Shown: positions 8,292 through 16,665, numbered from the stretch's first letter. The stretch: 64,000 nucleotides of DNA from Kandleria vitulina DSM 20405 (GCF_000702065.1 NZ_KL370857.1:59132-123131); one strand, 5' to 3'. Notes: generated by a model not told the origin, from the sequence alone. Numbers and translations are program-made.

Positions 8292-8453
8292 TTGTAAGTC
8301 ACTAAATGTATCTAATGCCTCTTTAACTTCATTAGAAATAACACGTAAATATTCATATTCACATGTCTGATCTAATTCTAACAGTTTATCTAGTAAAAAA
8401 GATACAGAAGATAATTTCTGCAAGGCTTCTTCATATCTCTCTTCTCTATCCAC
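8286..8453 (-). CDS. Small hypothetical protein (55 aa, GTG start)
   Basis: A reading frame from GTG at 8453 with an excellent SD (GGAGGAATAATA directly before the start), coding for an acidic, helical 55-residue protein beginning M-D-R-E-E-R-Y-E-E-A and ending F-S-D-L-Q-E. It has one cysteine and no membrane segment, and I do not recognise a family. Its own hairpin terminator overlaps the stop. The strong SD and terminator argue that it is a real gene. Confidence 0.65.
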   Translation of the reverse strand: MDREERYEEALQKLSSVSFLLDKLLELDQTCEYEYLRVISNEVKEALDTFSDLQE

Positions 8454-8546
8454 TATTATTCCTCCAGTCTTATTTTCCTCTTATATATATTATACAGTGT
8501 AAAATGGTATTTTTCATGGTATTTATTCCATGTTTATGTAAATAAA

Positions 8547-8567
8547 AAAAGCAGGAAGCCTGCTTTT
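8547..8567 (-). terminator. Terminator of the NifX/NifB-type gene
   Basis: AAAAGCAGG / CCTGCTTTT with a 3-nt loop, followed on the minus strand by a run of T. It overlaps the stop codon. Confidence 0.75.
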
Positions 8568-8940
8568 AGTGACAACAATGATGTCCACCACAATGATGCT
8601 CATCATTGTGAGAATGACAAGTTTGTCCATTAATTTGTGGAAGAGTACCTTCTATAAGCATCGCAACTGCTTCGTCAGCATCACCACTTACTCCCGCATA
8701 TAATTCAATACCCATTTCATGAAGAGCCTGAATGGCACATCCGCCAATACCACCACAAACAAGAGTATCTGCTTTAACATCTTGTAAGAAAGTCGCTAAG
8801 GCTCCATGACCTTGTCCATTTGTATTAACAATTGTTTCCTTAATGATTTGCCCATCTTCTACATCATACACTTTAAATTGTTCTGTATGACCAAAATGAG
8901 GGAAAATCATCCCGTTAATATAAGACACTGCAATTCTCAT
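8566..8940 (-). CDS. NifX/NifB-type dinitrogenase iron-molybdenum cofactor family protein
   Basis: A 124-residue protein whose first 105 residues match the Nitro_FeMo-Co fold (F-P-H-F-G-H-T near residues 13-19; G-G-I-G-G near 63-67). The tail is rich in Cys and His (residues about 107-124, ending C-G-G-H-H-C-C-H), suggesting metal binding. Many anaerobes without nitrogenase carry such single-domain proteins, thought to handle Fe-S or metal clusters. No nif genes are nearby. SD AGGAGG. Adjacent to the LysR gene on the same strand but with its own terminator. The function is inferred from the fold only. Confidence 0.85.
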   Translation of the reverse strand: MRIAVSYINGMIFPHFGHTEQFKVYDVEDGQIIKETIVNTNGQGHGALATFLQDVKADTLVCGGIGGCAIQALHEMGIELYAGVSGDADEAVAMLIEGTLPQINGQTCHSHNDEHHCGGHHCCH

Positions 8941-8963
8941 AAAATATCCTCCTAAAAAATTTA

Positions 8964-9827
8964 TTATTGTTTTCTTAATGAGTTAAAGTATAACACATAA
9001 TCACGTGAATAATCATTATCTAAAAATACATAGTTGAAAGAATGAGAAATATTCAATCCCTTAATAGTAAAACATGCAAGTTCATCATCATTTCTTATTA
9101 ATGGTTCATAAGCAAACGTGATCCCATTAATACGCTTTAATACATCAATAAGTAATGAAAAATGATTGATGGATGTTATTCTCTCAAATTCATTAATAGT
9201 ATGATTATGTTCAATTAACATTCTTTCAAGAATATCTCTTGTCCCTGATCCTTCTTCTCTAATAAGAAGATGCTGATAGAAGATATCATTTAAGGAGATA
9301 ACTTTATTGGCAAAAGGATGATCCTTATGACATACCCCAATAAAAGGTACATTTGCATATTCTATATGTTGATATTTGCTTTGATCAAAGAAACCTTCTA
9401 CTAAGGCAAAATCAAGTAAACCTTTATCAATATAGCTAAGAAGTTTCTTGGTATTATCAATAGTGACAGAGATCTGATTATCGTTATCTAAAGCACACTG
9501 CGACACTTGATTCTTAATCACATATTCCCCAATTGTTTTCGTTGCCCCAATATGAAGAAACCTTTTATTGTTATGTGAAGATAAAGCTTGAATAAATTGA
9601 GATTCCTGATAAATAAGGTTTTCTACATAATGTTCAAGCATAGCAGCCTCTGTAGTCTTATGTAGCCTCTTCTTATCATATAAGAAGAGTTTGCATTGAT
9701 AGACCTGTTCCAATTGTTTGATTTGATTTGACACAGCAGGCTGTGTCAAATGTAATGCTTCCGCCGTTTTGCGATAGTTCATAAGCTCACAGAGTTTTAG
9801 AAAGGTAATAAGTTTTTGATCGATCAT
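8964..9827 (-). CDS. LysR family transcriptional regulator
   Basis: A 287-residue LTTR with a winged HTH at residues about 1-60 (L-H-L-T-Q-P-A-V-S-N-Q-I-K-Q-L-E is textbook) and a periplasmic-binding-protein-like effector domain. SD AAGGAG. It is divergent from the YeiH family exporter gene, a classic LTTR/target arrangement; in enterics yeiE/yeiH has the same layout. It probably activates the neighbouring gene in response to a small sulfur or anion ligand; the ligand is inferred from that parallel. Confidence 0.92.
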   Translation of the reverse strand: MIDQKLITFLKLCELMNYRKTAEALHLTQPAVSNQIKQLEQVYQCKLFLYDKKRLHKTTEAAMLEHYVENLIYQESQFIQALSSHNNKRFLHIGATKTIGEYVIKNQVSQCALDNDNQISVTIDNTKKLLSYIDKGLLDFALVEGFFDQSKYQHIEYANVPFIGVCHKDHPFANKVISLNDIFYQHLLIREEGSGTRDILERMLIEHNHTINEFERITSINHFSLLIDVLKRINGITFAYEPLIRNDDELACFTIKGLNISHSFNYVFLDNDYSRDYVLYFNSLRKQ

Positions 9828-9846
9828 ACTGTTCTCCTTGATAAAT

Positions 9847-9905
9847 AGATTTTATTAATTGATAAAAAGTAATAATTAGATTTTATGAGAATGGGTTGCT
9901 ATAAT
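9847..9905 (+). promoter_or_regulatory. Divergent LysR/YeiH control region
   Basis: A direct repeat AGATTTTAT occurs at 9847-9855 and 9878-9886. An extended -10 (TGCTATAAT, TATAAT at 9900-9905) places the transcript start near 9912. That gives a short leader carrying the SD AGAGGG for the ATG at 9935 and argues against the in-frame ATG at 9914. Confidence 0.5.
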
Positions 9906-9934
9906 CAAGCGGTATGAAAGAAAAGAGGGAAAAT

Positions 9935-10951
9935 ATGAGTTTTATTAAAGATAAAGGATTAGGGATCCTATTATGTTTTCTTATCGCATTACCATCTTGG
10001 TTATTAGGAAAACAATTTCCCATTGTAGGAGGGGCAGTCATTGCGATTCTTTTAGGAATGATCATTTCATTGTTCTGGAACAATAAAGGAAAAGCCCAAT
10101 CAGGTATTCAGTTTACATCTAAATTTATTTTACAGTCTGCGGTTGTGCTATTAGGATTTGGAATGAATTTAAGTGTTATTTTACAAACGGGAAAAGAGTC
10201 ATTACCCATTATTATTGGGACAATTTCTACGTCCCTTATCGTTGCGTGGATTCTTCATAAGATCATGCATATTCCTGGAAATATCTCAACTTTAATTGGG
10301 GTGGGTTCTTCTATTTGTGGTGGTTCTGCCATTGCGGCAACAGCCCCTATTATTGATGCGGATGATCATGAAGTTGCACAAGCTATTTCTGTTATCTTTT
10401 TATTTAATGCGCTCGCTGCTTTATTCTTCCCAATCTTTGGGAAAATCATTGGCTTTAGCCATATTAGCGGACATGCGTTTGGAATCTTTGCAGGAACAGC
10501 TATTAATGATACATCATCAGTGACAGCTGCAGCTTCTACTTGGGATAGTATGTGGAAACTAGGAAGTCAGACATTGGATCAGGCGGTAACAGTGAAATTA
10601 ACAAGAACATTAGCCATTATTCCAATTGTGCTAGGATTATCCGCAATCAGATCACATGATAAGAAAAACTTTACATTAAAAAAAGCGTTACCTGTCTTTA
10701 TTATTTATTTTATTATTGCTTCACTTATAACAACCATCGCATTACATTTTGGTATCTCTTCAAATATCTTTGCACCTTTTAAAGAATTAAGTAAATTCTT
10801 TATTATTATGGCGATGGCGGCCATCGGCCTTAATAGCAATGTGATCAAGCTTATAAAAACAGGAGGAAAACCCATTGTACTTGGCGGTATATGTTGGATG
10901 GCCATTACGATTGTAAGTCTTCTACTTCAATATATAACACATATCTGGTAA
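9935..10951 (+). CDS. YeiH/UPF0324 family putative sulfate (anion) exporter
   Basis: A 338-residue membrane protein with about 10 helices and two similar halves. Conserved family segments are [15 protein letters not shown] (near residue 110) and [13 protein letters not shown]. The start was chosen at 9935 because AGAGGG sits at the right distance and the upstream in-frame ATG at 9914 has no ribosome site. A LysR gene is divergent. The family is named after proposed sulfate export, but biochemical support in Firmicutes is thin, so the substrate is uncertain. Confidence 0.85.
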   Translation: MSFIKDKGLGILLCFLIALPSWLLGKQFPIVGGAVIAILLGMIISLFWNNKGKAQSGIQFTSKFILQSAVVLLGFGMNLSVILQTGKESLPIIIGTISTSLIVAWILHKIMHIPGNISTLIGVGSSICGGSAIAATAPIIDADDHEVAQAISVIFLFNALAALFFPIFGKIIGFSHISGHAFGIFAGTAINDTSSVTAAASTWDSMWKLGSQTLDQAVTVKLTRTLAIIPIVLGLSAIRSHDKKNFTLKKALPVFIIYFIIASLITTIALHFGISSNIFAPFKELSKFFIIMAMAAIGLNSNVIKLIKTGGKPIVLGGICWMAITIVSLLLQYITHIW

Positions 10952-10990
10952 AAAAAAGAAACGAGCAGATCAACTGCTCGTTTCTTTTTT
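10951..10990 (+). terminator. Terminator after the YeiH-family gene
   Basis: Arms at 10951-10968 and 10974-10990 (GAAACGAGCAG core), followed by T6. Confidence 0.88.
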
Positions 10991-11079
10991 AGGAAAATTT
11001 TTATGAAGGGATTGTAGCTCTTTACTTGCTACAAGGATAGTGTAGTAAATAAATGTGGGAATATTCCATATCAATTATG

Positions 11080-11095
11080 TGATATAATGTGATTA
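11080..11095 (+). promoter_or_regulatory. Extended -10 promoter abutting the DUF4186 start codon
   Basis: TGATATAAT (TATAAT at 11083-11088) is followed 6 nt later by ATG (11095). The predicted transcript start coincides with the start codon, and no SD is present. Confidence 0.55.
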
Positions 11096-11475
11096 TGGAA
11101 AAACTAATAACCAAAGAAAAACTTGAGGCATTATCGCATTCAAAATTCAGAAGTCAGTTCCATCTTAATCGCAATATGAAAAACTATGCAAAAGAAAAGG
11201 GAAGTGAACTCATCCAGCAACATGCCTATGATTTTATTAATAAAAGATTAAGACCAGCACATATAGAAAATGATGGAAAACAGACACCTACAAGAAGGAA
11301 CTCTCATCCTGTCTTTCTCGCTCAGCATGCTTGTGCTTGTTGCTGTAGAGGGTGTCTTGAAAAATGGCACCATATTCCAAAAGGAAGAGAACTTACTGAT
11401 GAAGAAGTAGATGAAATAGTAAAACTCTTGATGATGTGGATCAATGCAGAATTAAAAAGACAAGATTCTAAGTGA
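11095..11475 (+). CDS. DUF4186 family protein
   Basis: A 126-residue protein with the family core H-P-V-F-L-A-Q-H-A followed by a dense Cys cluster C-A-C-C-C-R-G-C (near residues 78-85) and L-E-K-W-H-x-I-P-K-G-R-E-L-T, which recalls a metal-binding site. The function of the family is unknown. I prefer ATG 11095; a GTG at 11089 is also in frame. No SD precedes either codon and a consensus extended -10 lies immediately upstream, so the message may be leaderless. Convergent with the deoxynucleoside kinase gene. Confidence 0.85.
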   Translation: MEKLITKEKLEALSHSKFRSQFHLNRNMKNYAKEKGSELIQQHAYDFINKRLRPAHIENDGKQTPTRRNSHPVFLAQHACACCCRGCLEKWHHIPKGRELTDEEVDEIVKLLMMWINAELKRQDSK

Positions 11476-11488
11476 ATCTTGTCTTTTT
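11455..11488. terminator. Bidirectional terminator between DUF4186 and dNK genes
   Basis: AAAAGACAAGATTC (11455-11468) and its complement (11474-11487), with flanking A and T runs. It includes the DUF4186 stop codon. Confidence 0.82.
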
Positions 11489-12176
11489 ATAACTGACTGA
11501 TTTTTTCCTGTAAAGAAGTATATTCTTCCTTTGAAATCTTTCCTAATTCCAATAGCTTATCATCGATGGCATTAAGTACACAACGACGATCATCCATGTT
11601 ATTGACGAAATCATAGCGATTGCCATTGATGACCATCTTTTCTGATGCATCATAGTCCTTGAACCAAGGTTCATAATGAGCAATTAGGTTTTCATAATAT
11701 TCTTTAAGTTTAGGATCATGATCTACTTGTTCATAATCTCTGCCTCTCATCTTGATATGCTTGATGACAGTATCATAATCTACATCAATATGAATAAGAA
11801 GATCAGGTGCTTTCTTATGCGCCGCATAAGGAAGTTCTTCCATCATATTATCAAGAAGAGAATCATAGACATCAACTTCCTGACTTGTCGCTCTTCCCAT
11901 TTCTGCATTCATATGGAAGAAAAGAGAATCTTCATAAATAGAACGATCAAGTACATTGTTGTCATGAGCCATAGCTTTTTTAATAGATGCAAATCTCTTA
12001 TTTAAGAAATAAATCTGCAATAAGAATGCATAACGATCAGGATCTGCATAGAACAGTGGAAGAATAGGATTATCTTCTACAGGTTCATAAAAAGGTTCAG
12101 TCCCTAAGTGTTCTGATAAGATCTTTGTGAGTTGGGATTTTCCAGCTCCAATCATACCGGACATAATAATCATCAC
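11487..12176 (-). CDS. Deoxynucleoside kinase (dGK/dAK/dCK family)
   Basis: A 229-residue P-loop kinase that phosphorylates deoxynucleosides with ATP in the salvage pathway. The Walker A is G-M-I-G-A-G-K-S (residues 7-14), the family D-R-S motif occurs at about 77-79 (V-L-D-R-S-I-Y-E-D), and R-G-R-D-Y (about 143-147) forms the LID. GGGAG lies upstream, at a distance that suits either the GTG at 12179 or the ATG used here. Substrate (dA/dG versus dC) is not decided by these motifs. Confidence 0.9.
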   Translation of the reverse strand: MMIIMSGMIGAGKSQLTKILSEHLGTEPFYEPVEDNPILPLFYADPDRYAFLLQIYFLNKRFASIKKAMAHDNNVLDRSIYEDSLFFHMNAEMGRATSQEVDVYDSLLDNMMEELPYAAHKKAPDLLIHIDVDYDTVIKHIKMRGRDYEQVDHDPKLKEYYENLIAHYEPWFKDYDASEKMVINGNRYDFVNNMDDRRCVLNAIDDKLLELGKISKEEYTSLQEKISQL

Positions 12177-12381
12177 ATAATCAACTCCCGTGCTTGATTA
12201 CAATACATTATTATTAAAAAAAAATCCAGTAAAAAGATAAAATTTGTTGGCTTGCCAACTATTTTTTTATGATTAGAAAAAAGCTTTAATTTAAAGCTAT
12301 TTATAATTTTTCATTAGAAAGCATATTGTTTGATATCATCAATGCTTTTTAGTATTGTAGAGTTATGAAAGGAGTGTTTAT

Positions 12382-12957
12382 ATGACAATATTAGACACAT
12401 TAAAAAAGAGACGTACAATCTACCAATTAAATAAAAATATGCCTGTATCCGATGAAGAAGTGATTCAGGTTATCAATGATGTAACGGAGTTAACACCTGA
12501 TGCATTTAATATGAAAAGCGCAAGGGTCATTGTCGCAATGAATGATAACCATGATGCATTATGGGATGTCATCTATGATGCATTTGAAGGAAAAGTTAGC
12601 AAAGAAAAGATCCAGACATTCAAGGATGGATATGGAACAGTACTTTACTTCATTGATGATCAGGTTGTAGAAAACCTACAGGAACAGTTTGCCCTTTACG
12701 CTGATAACTTCCCAGTTTGGGCTCAGCAAGCCAACGGTATGTTACAGTATGGAATCTGGAATGCCCTTGCTGATCTTAATGTTGGTGCCTCATTGCAACA
12801 TTACAACCCAGTTATTGATAAGGCAGTAAAAGAAATGTTCAATGTCCCAGAACATTATCGCTTAATTGCTCAGATGCCATTTGGTGGTATTGTTCAGGAA
12901 GCAGAACCTAAAGAAAAAGAAGACATTACACAGCGTGTAAAAGTCTTCAATGGTTAA
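12382..12957 (+). CDS. Nitroreductase family protein (FMN-dependent)
   Basis: A 191-residue single-domain nitroreductase of the YdgI/HBN type, an FMN-binding NAD(P)H oxidoreductase. The N-terminal R-R-T-I-Y motif (residues 10-14) binds FMN phosphate, and the C-terminal half carries G-x-x-L-Q-H-Y-N-P (about 136-144) and the late M-P-F-G-G (about 164-168) typical of this subgroup. SD AAAGGAG. The 3' end overlaps the convergent MBL gene by 11 bp, and its terminator lies inside that gene. Confidence 0.9.
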   Translation: MTILDTLKKRRTIYQLNKNMPVSDEEVIQVINDVTELTPDAFNMKSARVIVAMNDNHDALWDVIYDAFEGKVSKEKIQTFKDGYGTVLYFIDDQVVENLQEQFALYADNFPVWAQQANGMLQYGIWNALADLNVGASLQHYNPVIDKAVKEMFNVPEHYRLIAQMPFGGIVQEAEPKEKEDITQRVKVFNG

Positions 12958-13705
12958 TACTCTCACCTATATGGAAACGATGAAGCTGATCATTCATGAT
13001 CGGCTTCATTTTTTTATACGCTTCATCACTTGTACAATGTCCTGTATAAAAAGTCGCTTTAGTCTTCTTTAATGCATAAGCAAGCTCTTCACATCCTTCA
13101 AGATCTTTTTTACTTCTTAGATGAAAACCACCAATTACTAGACGTGGATAATGGTGGAAGTGATCATGAAATGCATTAATGATATGCATGATGCCATTAT
13201 GAGCACATCCGGCAATAAGGATTTCTTCATCGATAATTAATGATTGTTCATGAAGAAAAGGATCAAGATGATGATCTTCTCCTTCATACATTCCATCCTG
13301 TGGATAGGATAACTCTGAAAGAAGATATAAATGATCATTGATCTTCTTGCTAGAAGATAAAAAAGTCACACGTGAAGAAAGATCTAAAGTAGGATCGATG
13401 CCAATATATTTTTTATCATGATAATGTGGCAATAGAGCATCCTTTTGCATATAGATTTTTGCGTTCTTATTGATTTTTAAAAAGTCACTAAGGCCTCCTG
13501 TATGATCATAGTGTCCATGACTTATAATAAGAGTATCTACTTCTTCAATAGGAAGAGATAGCTTTCTGGCATTTTCTAGATATAGGAAAGAGGCACCGGT
13601 ATCAAAGAGAATGTTGGTGTTATGAGCTTGAATATAAAAGGATAGACCGTGTTCATTCTTGAATGAAGAAGAAGGCTGGTCATCCATCAATGTTGTGATT
13701 TTCAT
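12947..13705 (-). CDS. Metallo-beta-lactamase-fold hydrolase
   Basis: A 252-residue MBL-fold protein. The metal motif is S-H-G-H-Y-D-H-T-G-G (about residues 64-73), with a downstream A-G-C-A-H (about 167-171) and a final T-G-H-C. This pattern fits the cofactor-type subgroup often annotated as dihydropterin phosphate synthase-like MBL proteins. The start at 13705 was chosen because AAAGGAG precedes that ATG; a longer frame to 13831 has no ribosome site and gives a hydrophobic extension unlike the family. The actual substrate is unknown. Confidence 0.87.
   Translation of the reverse strand: MKITTLMDDQPSSSFKNEHGLSFYIQAHNTNILFDTGASFLYLENARKLSLPIEEVDTLIISHGHYDHTGGLSDFLKINKNAKIYMQKDALLPHYHDKKYIGIDPTLDLSSRVTFLSSSKKINDHLYLLSELSYPQDGMYEGEDHHLDPFLHEQSLIIDEEILIAGCAHNGIMHIINAFHDHFHHYPRLVIGGFHLRSKKDLEGCEELAYALKKTKATFYTGHCTSDEAYKKMKPIMNDQLHRFHIGESINH
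12980..13015 (+). terminator. Nitroreductase terminator inside the convergent MBL gene
   Basis: ATGAAGCTGATCA (12980-12992) pairs with 12997-13009 (one G-U), with a 4-nt loop and then T7. The same bases encode the C-terminal residues M-K-P-I-M-N-D-Q-L-H of the MBL protein on the minus strand. Confidence 0.8.
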
Positions 13706-13817
13706 AAAAAAACTCCTTTTTGAAAGAATATCATGAAAAAAATGATAGGACAACTTCATTTTTGTTTGACAATAGAGTGACAATATGATAAAAAAGATGA
13801 AACAGTTTGTTAGTGGA

Positions 13818-13850
13818 CAAAAAAAGACCAAAGACGTTGTCTCTGGTCTA
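13818..13850 (-). terminator. Terminator of the DMT transporter pair
   Basis: AGACCA...AGAC / GTCT...TGGTCT stem with one mismatch, followed on the minus strand by T7. Confidence 0.72.
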
Positions 13851-13861
13851 AAATTTTACAA

Positions 13862-14332
13862 TTATTCAACTGTAAGATTTTTCTTTACTAAACGAATATG
13901 TAAATGGTCACCGTAATTGTTGATAAACATACCAACGATTACGATTGCACAGCCAATAATCTTGCGGATGGAGAACATGTGCAAGAATAGGGCATCAAAT
14001 ATCATACCACTAATGATCTGTGCAATAAATGTAATGAGTGTGAGCCTAACGGGAGAAATTCTATTCACTAAGATCGTCAGGAGAAAGACGTTTACAACGC
14101 TTAGAATTCCTCCAAGGAGAACTGCAGGCTGGCTCACAATAGGAGCTACCGTAATTTTTTGTTGATACATAAAAAGGCTAACTATAAATAAAGGAATACT
14201 TGTGAGGAGTCCTGTTAAATAGTTCATAAATGTGCTAAAAGTTGGGGTTGAGTACTTAGTTAAGTAGCCATTGACTTGTCTGCTTAATACAATGGAACAT
14301 CCACTAAGTAATGCACAAATTGCTTCTATCAT
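13862..14332 (-). CDS. Half-size DMT transporter subunit (DUF606/YdcZ type), second gene
   Basis: A 156-residue protein of about five hydrophobic helices (first helix M-I-E-A-I-C-A-L-L-S-G). The start codon overlaps the stop of the preceding gene by 4 bp (ATGA), so translation is coupled. A longer open frame to 14449 runs across the preceding gene in another frame and is discarded. Its sequence is homologous in layout to the 139-residue partner; paired DUF606 proteins are thought to form antiparallel heterodimers. Likely drug/metabolite transport; substrate unknown. Confidence 0.82.
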   Translation of the reverse strand: MIEAICALLSGCSIVLSRQVNGYLTKYSTPTFSTFMNYLTGLLTSIPLFIVSLFMYQQKITVAPIVSQPAVLLGGILSVVNVFLLTILVNRISPVRLTLITFIAQIISGMIFDALFLHMFSIRKIIGCAIVIVGMFINNYGDHLHIRLVKKNLTVE

Positions 14333-14748
14333 AACATCATCACTCCTATTCCGCCTGCAACAATAACAAGGCCAACAAACTTTGCAAGAGTTAACTCCTG
14401 CTTGGTTACGCCAAGTAAACCATACTGCTCTAGGAAGATAGATGTACACATCTGTCCTAACAAAGAAAGAGCAGTCATGGCCGCAGTTCCGATACTGCCA
14501 ACGGCGATGACCTGGAACAGTGTCGTTGAGACACCGATGACTCCACCTAAATAGGCAAATTTGGGAGTCTCTTTATTAAACTTGATTGATTGACGAGTTG
14601 CCAACATAAACATAATGACAGTCATCAATCCAGATAAATGTATAATAACTGTTGAGAGATATGATCCAGTGATTGCTGATAGCTGACCATTGAATATACT
14701 CATCAATGAAACAATAGTTCCACAAAGGATCGCATATAAATAATTCAT
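14329..14748 (-). CDS. Half-size DMT transporter subunit (DUF606/YdcZ type), first gene
   Basis: A 139-residue protein with five hydrophobic helices (the N-terminal helix contains G-T-I-V-S-L-M-S-I-F-N-G-Q-L, a DUF606 feature). SD GAGGTG. First gene of a two-gene operon with the overlapping 156-residue paralogue. A Crp-like regulator is divergent, 78 bp away, and probably controls the pair. By analogy with EmrE-like half transporters, the two subunits would insert with opposite topology. Confidence 0.83.
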   Translation of the reverse strand: MNYLYAILCGTIVSLMSIFNGQLSAITGSYLSTVIIHLSGLMTVIMFMLATRQSIKFNKETPKFAYLGGVIGVSTTLFQVIAVGSIGTAAMTALSLLGQMCTSIFLEQYGLLGVTKQELTLAKFVGLVIVAGGIGVMML

Positions 14749-14799
14749 TTGTTCACCTCACGTTGTTGTATTATAGTGAGTTGCTTCAAAACGAAATAG

Positions 14800-14809
14800 G
14801 ACATATGTC
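14800..14809. promoter_or_regulatory. Palindrome between DMT pair and Crp-like regulator
   Basis: GACATATGTC is a perfect 10-bp palindrome in the divergent intergenic region, a plausible operator for the Crp-like protein. Confidence 0.35.
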
Positions 14810-14826
14810 ACATTCGAGGTATAAAA

Positions 14827-15471
14827 ATGCAAAATTATGAATATTTATTGAAGGACATTATGTCTCCCGATTATTATCAATATCTGGATTTGAAAGAAAT
14901 CCCTAAGGGAGAGCATCTTCTTCTTCAGGGACAACAATTAACACAGGTGTACATTCTACTTAAGGGGAAGGTTCGTACGACTCATATTACTAGTAATGGT
15001 TCTACGCATCTTTATTCAATTTCAAGTCCGTTGACATTGATTGGAGAAGTAGAATTCATGAGCCGTCAGGATGTACAAAATGATGTCTTTGCCATGACTG
15101 ATTGTGAATGTTATGTCATTGATGTCATCAGATACAGAGATGTATTCATGAAAGACCTCGTCTTTATGACATATATCTGTACTACTATTGCCAATCGTAT
15201 TCATGTAGCAACGCAGAATTTCTCTATTTCTGTTAATTTCCCAGTTGAAAACAGACTTGCATCTTATATGTTAGCTGTTGAACAAGGGGATATTGTAGAA
15301 GAGAACTTCGTGGAAGTAGCCCAGATGATTGGATGTAGCTATCGTCAACTACAAAGAGTTATTAAACACTTTATTTCTCTTGGCTATATTGAAAAAGTGA
15401 AGAGAAGCGTATATCACATTTTAGACAGATCAGCTTTAGAAGAGCTTGGGGAAGATCTGTATTTTACATAG
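14827..15471 (+). CDS. Crp/Fnr family transcriptional regulator
   Basis: A 214-residue protein with an N-terminal cyclic-nucleotide-binding beta-roll (residues about 20-115) and a C-terminal winged HTH (about 145-205; V-A-Q-M-I-G-C-S-Y-R-Q-L-Q-R-V is the recognition region). The Cys spacing needed for an FNR Fe-S cluster is absent. Similar in size to YeiL-type regulators. It probably controls the divergent DMT transporter pair. SD GAGG close to the ATG. Confidence 0.87.
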   Translation: MQNYEYLLKDIMSPDYYQYLDLKEIPKGEHLLLQGQQLTQVYILLKGKVRTTHITSNGSTHLYSISSPLTLIGEVEFMSRQDVQNDVFAMTDCECYVIDVIRYRDVFMKDLVFMTYICTTIANRIHVATQNFSISVNFPVENRLASYMLAVEQGDIVEENFVEVAQMIGCSYRQLQRVIKHFISLGYIEKVKRSVYHILDRSALEELGEDLYFT

Positions 15472-15475
15472 GGGG

Positions 15476-15656
15476 ATGTCTTATACGTTTAATAATAAAG
15501 TTCCTAGGTCTGATTTTGATACAGATCACTTGAATTTGTTATTGTGAGAATGATTTGCTCATACATGATCCAATAGCTGATATTGGTTATTGCAAAAATG
15601 ATAAGATGGTAGTTAATGAAGAATGTATCAAGTTGATTACTATGTCACATGTTTGA
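15476..15656 (+). pseudogene. Possible frameshifted coding remnant
   Basis: An ATG at 15476, after a G-run, opens a 23-codon frame (M-S-Y-T-F-N-N-K-V-P...). Near 15543 a one-base shift would continue into a 42-codon open frame (E-N-D-L-L-I-H-D-P-I-A-D-I-G-Y...) that stops at 15654. I recognise no family. Open stretches of this length can occur by chance in AT-rich DNA. Confidence 0.2.
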
Positions 15657-15675
15657 TAGAAGGGAAGTAACTGGT

Positions 15676-16665
15676 ATGAAATATGGAAACTGTTTAATTG
15701 ATTTGCATCTTCATCTTGATGGATCTTTATCACCGGATATCATCAGAAAGATAAGTCGACTTCAGAATGAAACCTGTACACTAAATGACCAAGAATTAGA
15801 AGAGCGACTTATGGTAAGTGAAGACTGTAAAAGCCTGGATGAATATTTAGAGAAATTTGAGTTTCCAGGATATTATCTTCAGACAAAAGAAACAATATCT
15901 GCAGCTGTTTCACTTCTGCTTGAAGAATTACATGAACAGGGTCTAATTTATGCAGAAATCCGTTTCGCTCCACAAAAACATAAAGAAAGAGGACTCACGC
16001 AAGAAGAAGTCGTTCTTGCTGCAATAGAAGGCATGAAAAATGCCCCTATTCCCGCAAGCCTCATATTATGCTTGATGAGAGGGGACGATACATCCTCAGA
16101 GAACCTCGAAACAGTCCGATTGGCAGAAAAATATCTCCATAAAGGAGTAGCGGCCATCGACCTCGCTGGAGCAGAAGCCCTCTATAAGACACATCTCTAT
16201 AAAACCTTCTTTGATTATGCTTCCTCGCATGAAATCCCATTTACTATTCATGCCGGAGAAGCAGACGGTGTCGAAAGTATCAGTTATGCGCTTCTCTTTG
16301 GCGCTAAGCGCTTAGGTCACGGTGTCCGTGCCTATGAAAGTGAAGCGCTCATGAAATCTATCAAAGAACAGAATGTGACATTGGAATTATGTCCAACTAG
16401 TAATTTAAATACACAGATATTCATTGATTTAAAAGAATACCCATTACGTACGTTCCTATCTTTTGGTATTCCAGTTACAATCAACACTGATAATATGTCT
16501 GTGTCGCATACGACTTTACAAAAAGAATATGATAAGCTTATTGACATATTCCATCTTACTGATGAGGAAATAAAACAGCTTCTATTAAACAGTGTTCATG
16601 CATCCTTTGCATCACCGGAAGTAAAAGCCTTATTAGAAAACAAAATAAAAGGCAGAATCGACTGA
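15676..16665 (+). CDS. add: Adenosine deaminase family protein
   Basis: A 329-residue TIM-barrel amidohydrolase that deaminates adenosine (possibly adenine) in purine salvage. Metal ligands H-L-H in D-L-H-L-H-L-D-G-S near the N-terminus, H-A-G-E-A in the middle, L-G-H-G-V, and N-T-D-N at the C-terminal side (the usual N-T-D-D aspartate position reads N) are all recognisable. The start was moved to the ATG at 15676, with AAGGGA upstream; the in-frame ATG at 15649 has no ribosome site. Monocistronic, ending at a bidirectional terminator. Confidence 0.9.
   Translation: MKYGNCLIDLHLHLDGSLSPDIIRKISRLQNETCTLNDQELEERLMVSEDCKSLDEYLEKFEFPGYYLQTKETISAAVSLLLEELHEQGLIYAEIRFAPQKHKERGLTQEEVVLAAIEGMKNAPIPASLILCLMRGDDTSSENLETVRLAEKYLHKGVAAIDLAGAEALYKTHLYKTFFDYASSHEIPFTIHAGEADGVESISYALLFGAKRLGHGVRAYESEALMKSIKEQNVTLELCPTSNLNTQIFIDLKEYPLRTFLSFGIPVTINTDNMSVSHTTLQKEYDKLIDIFHLTDEEIKQLLLNSVHASFASPEVKALLENKIKGRID

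Noticed and set aside
8566-8940. Nitrogen fixation capacity
   Set aside because: A lone NifX/NifB-type domain protein is common in anaerobes, and no nitrogenase gene is present in the window.
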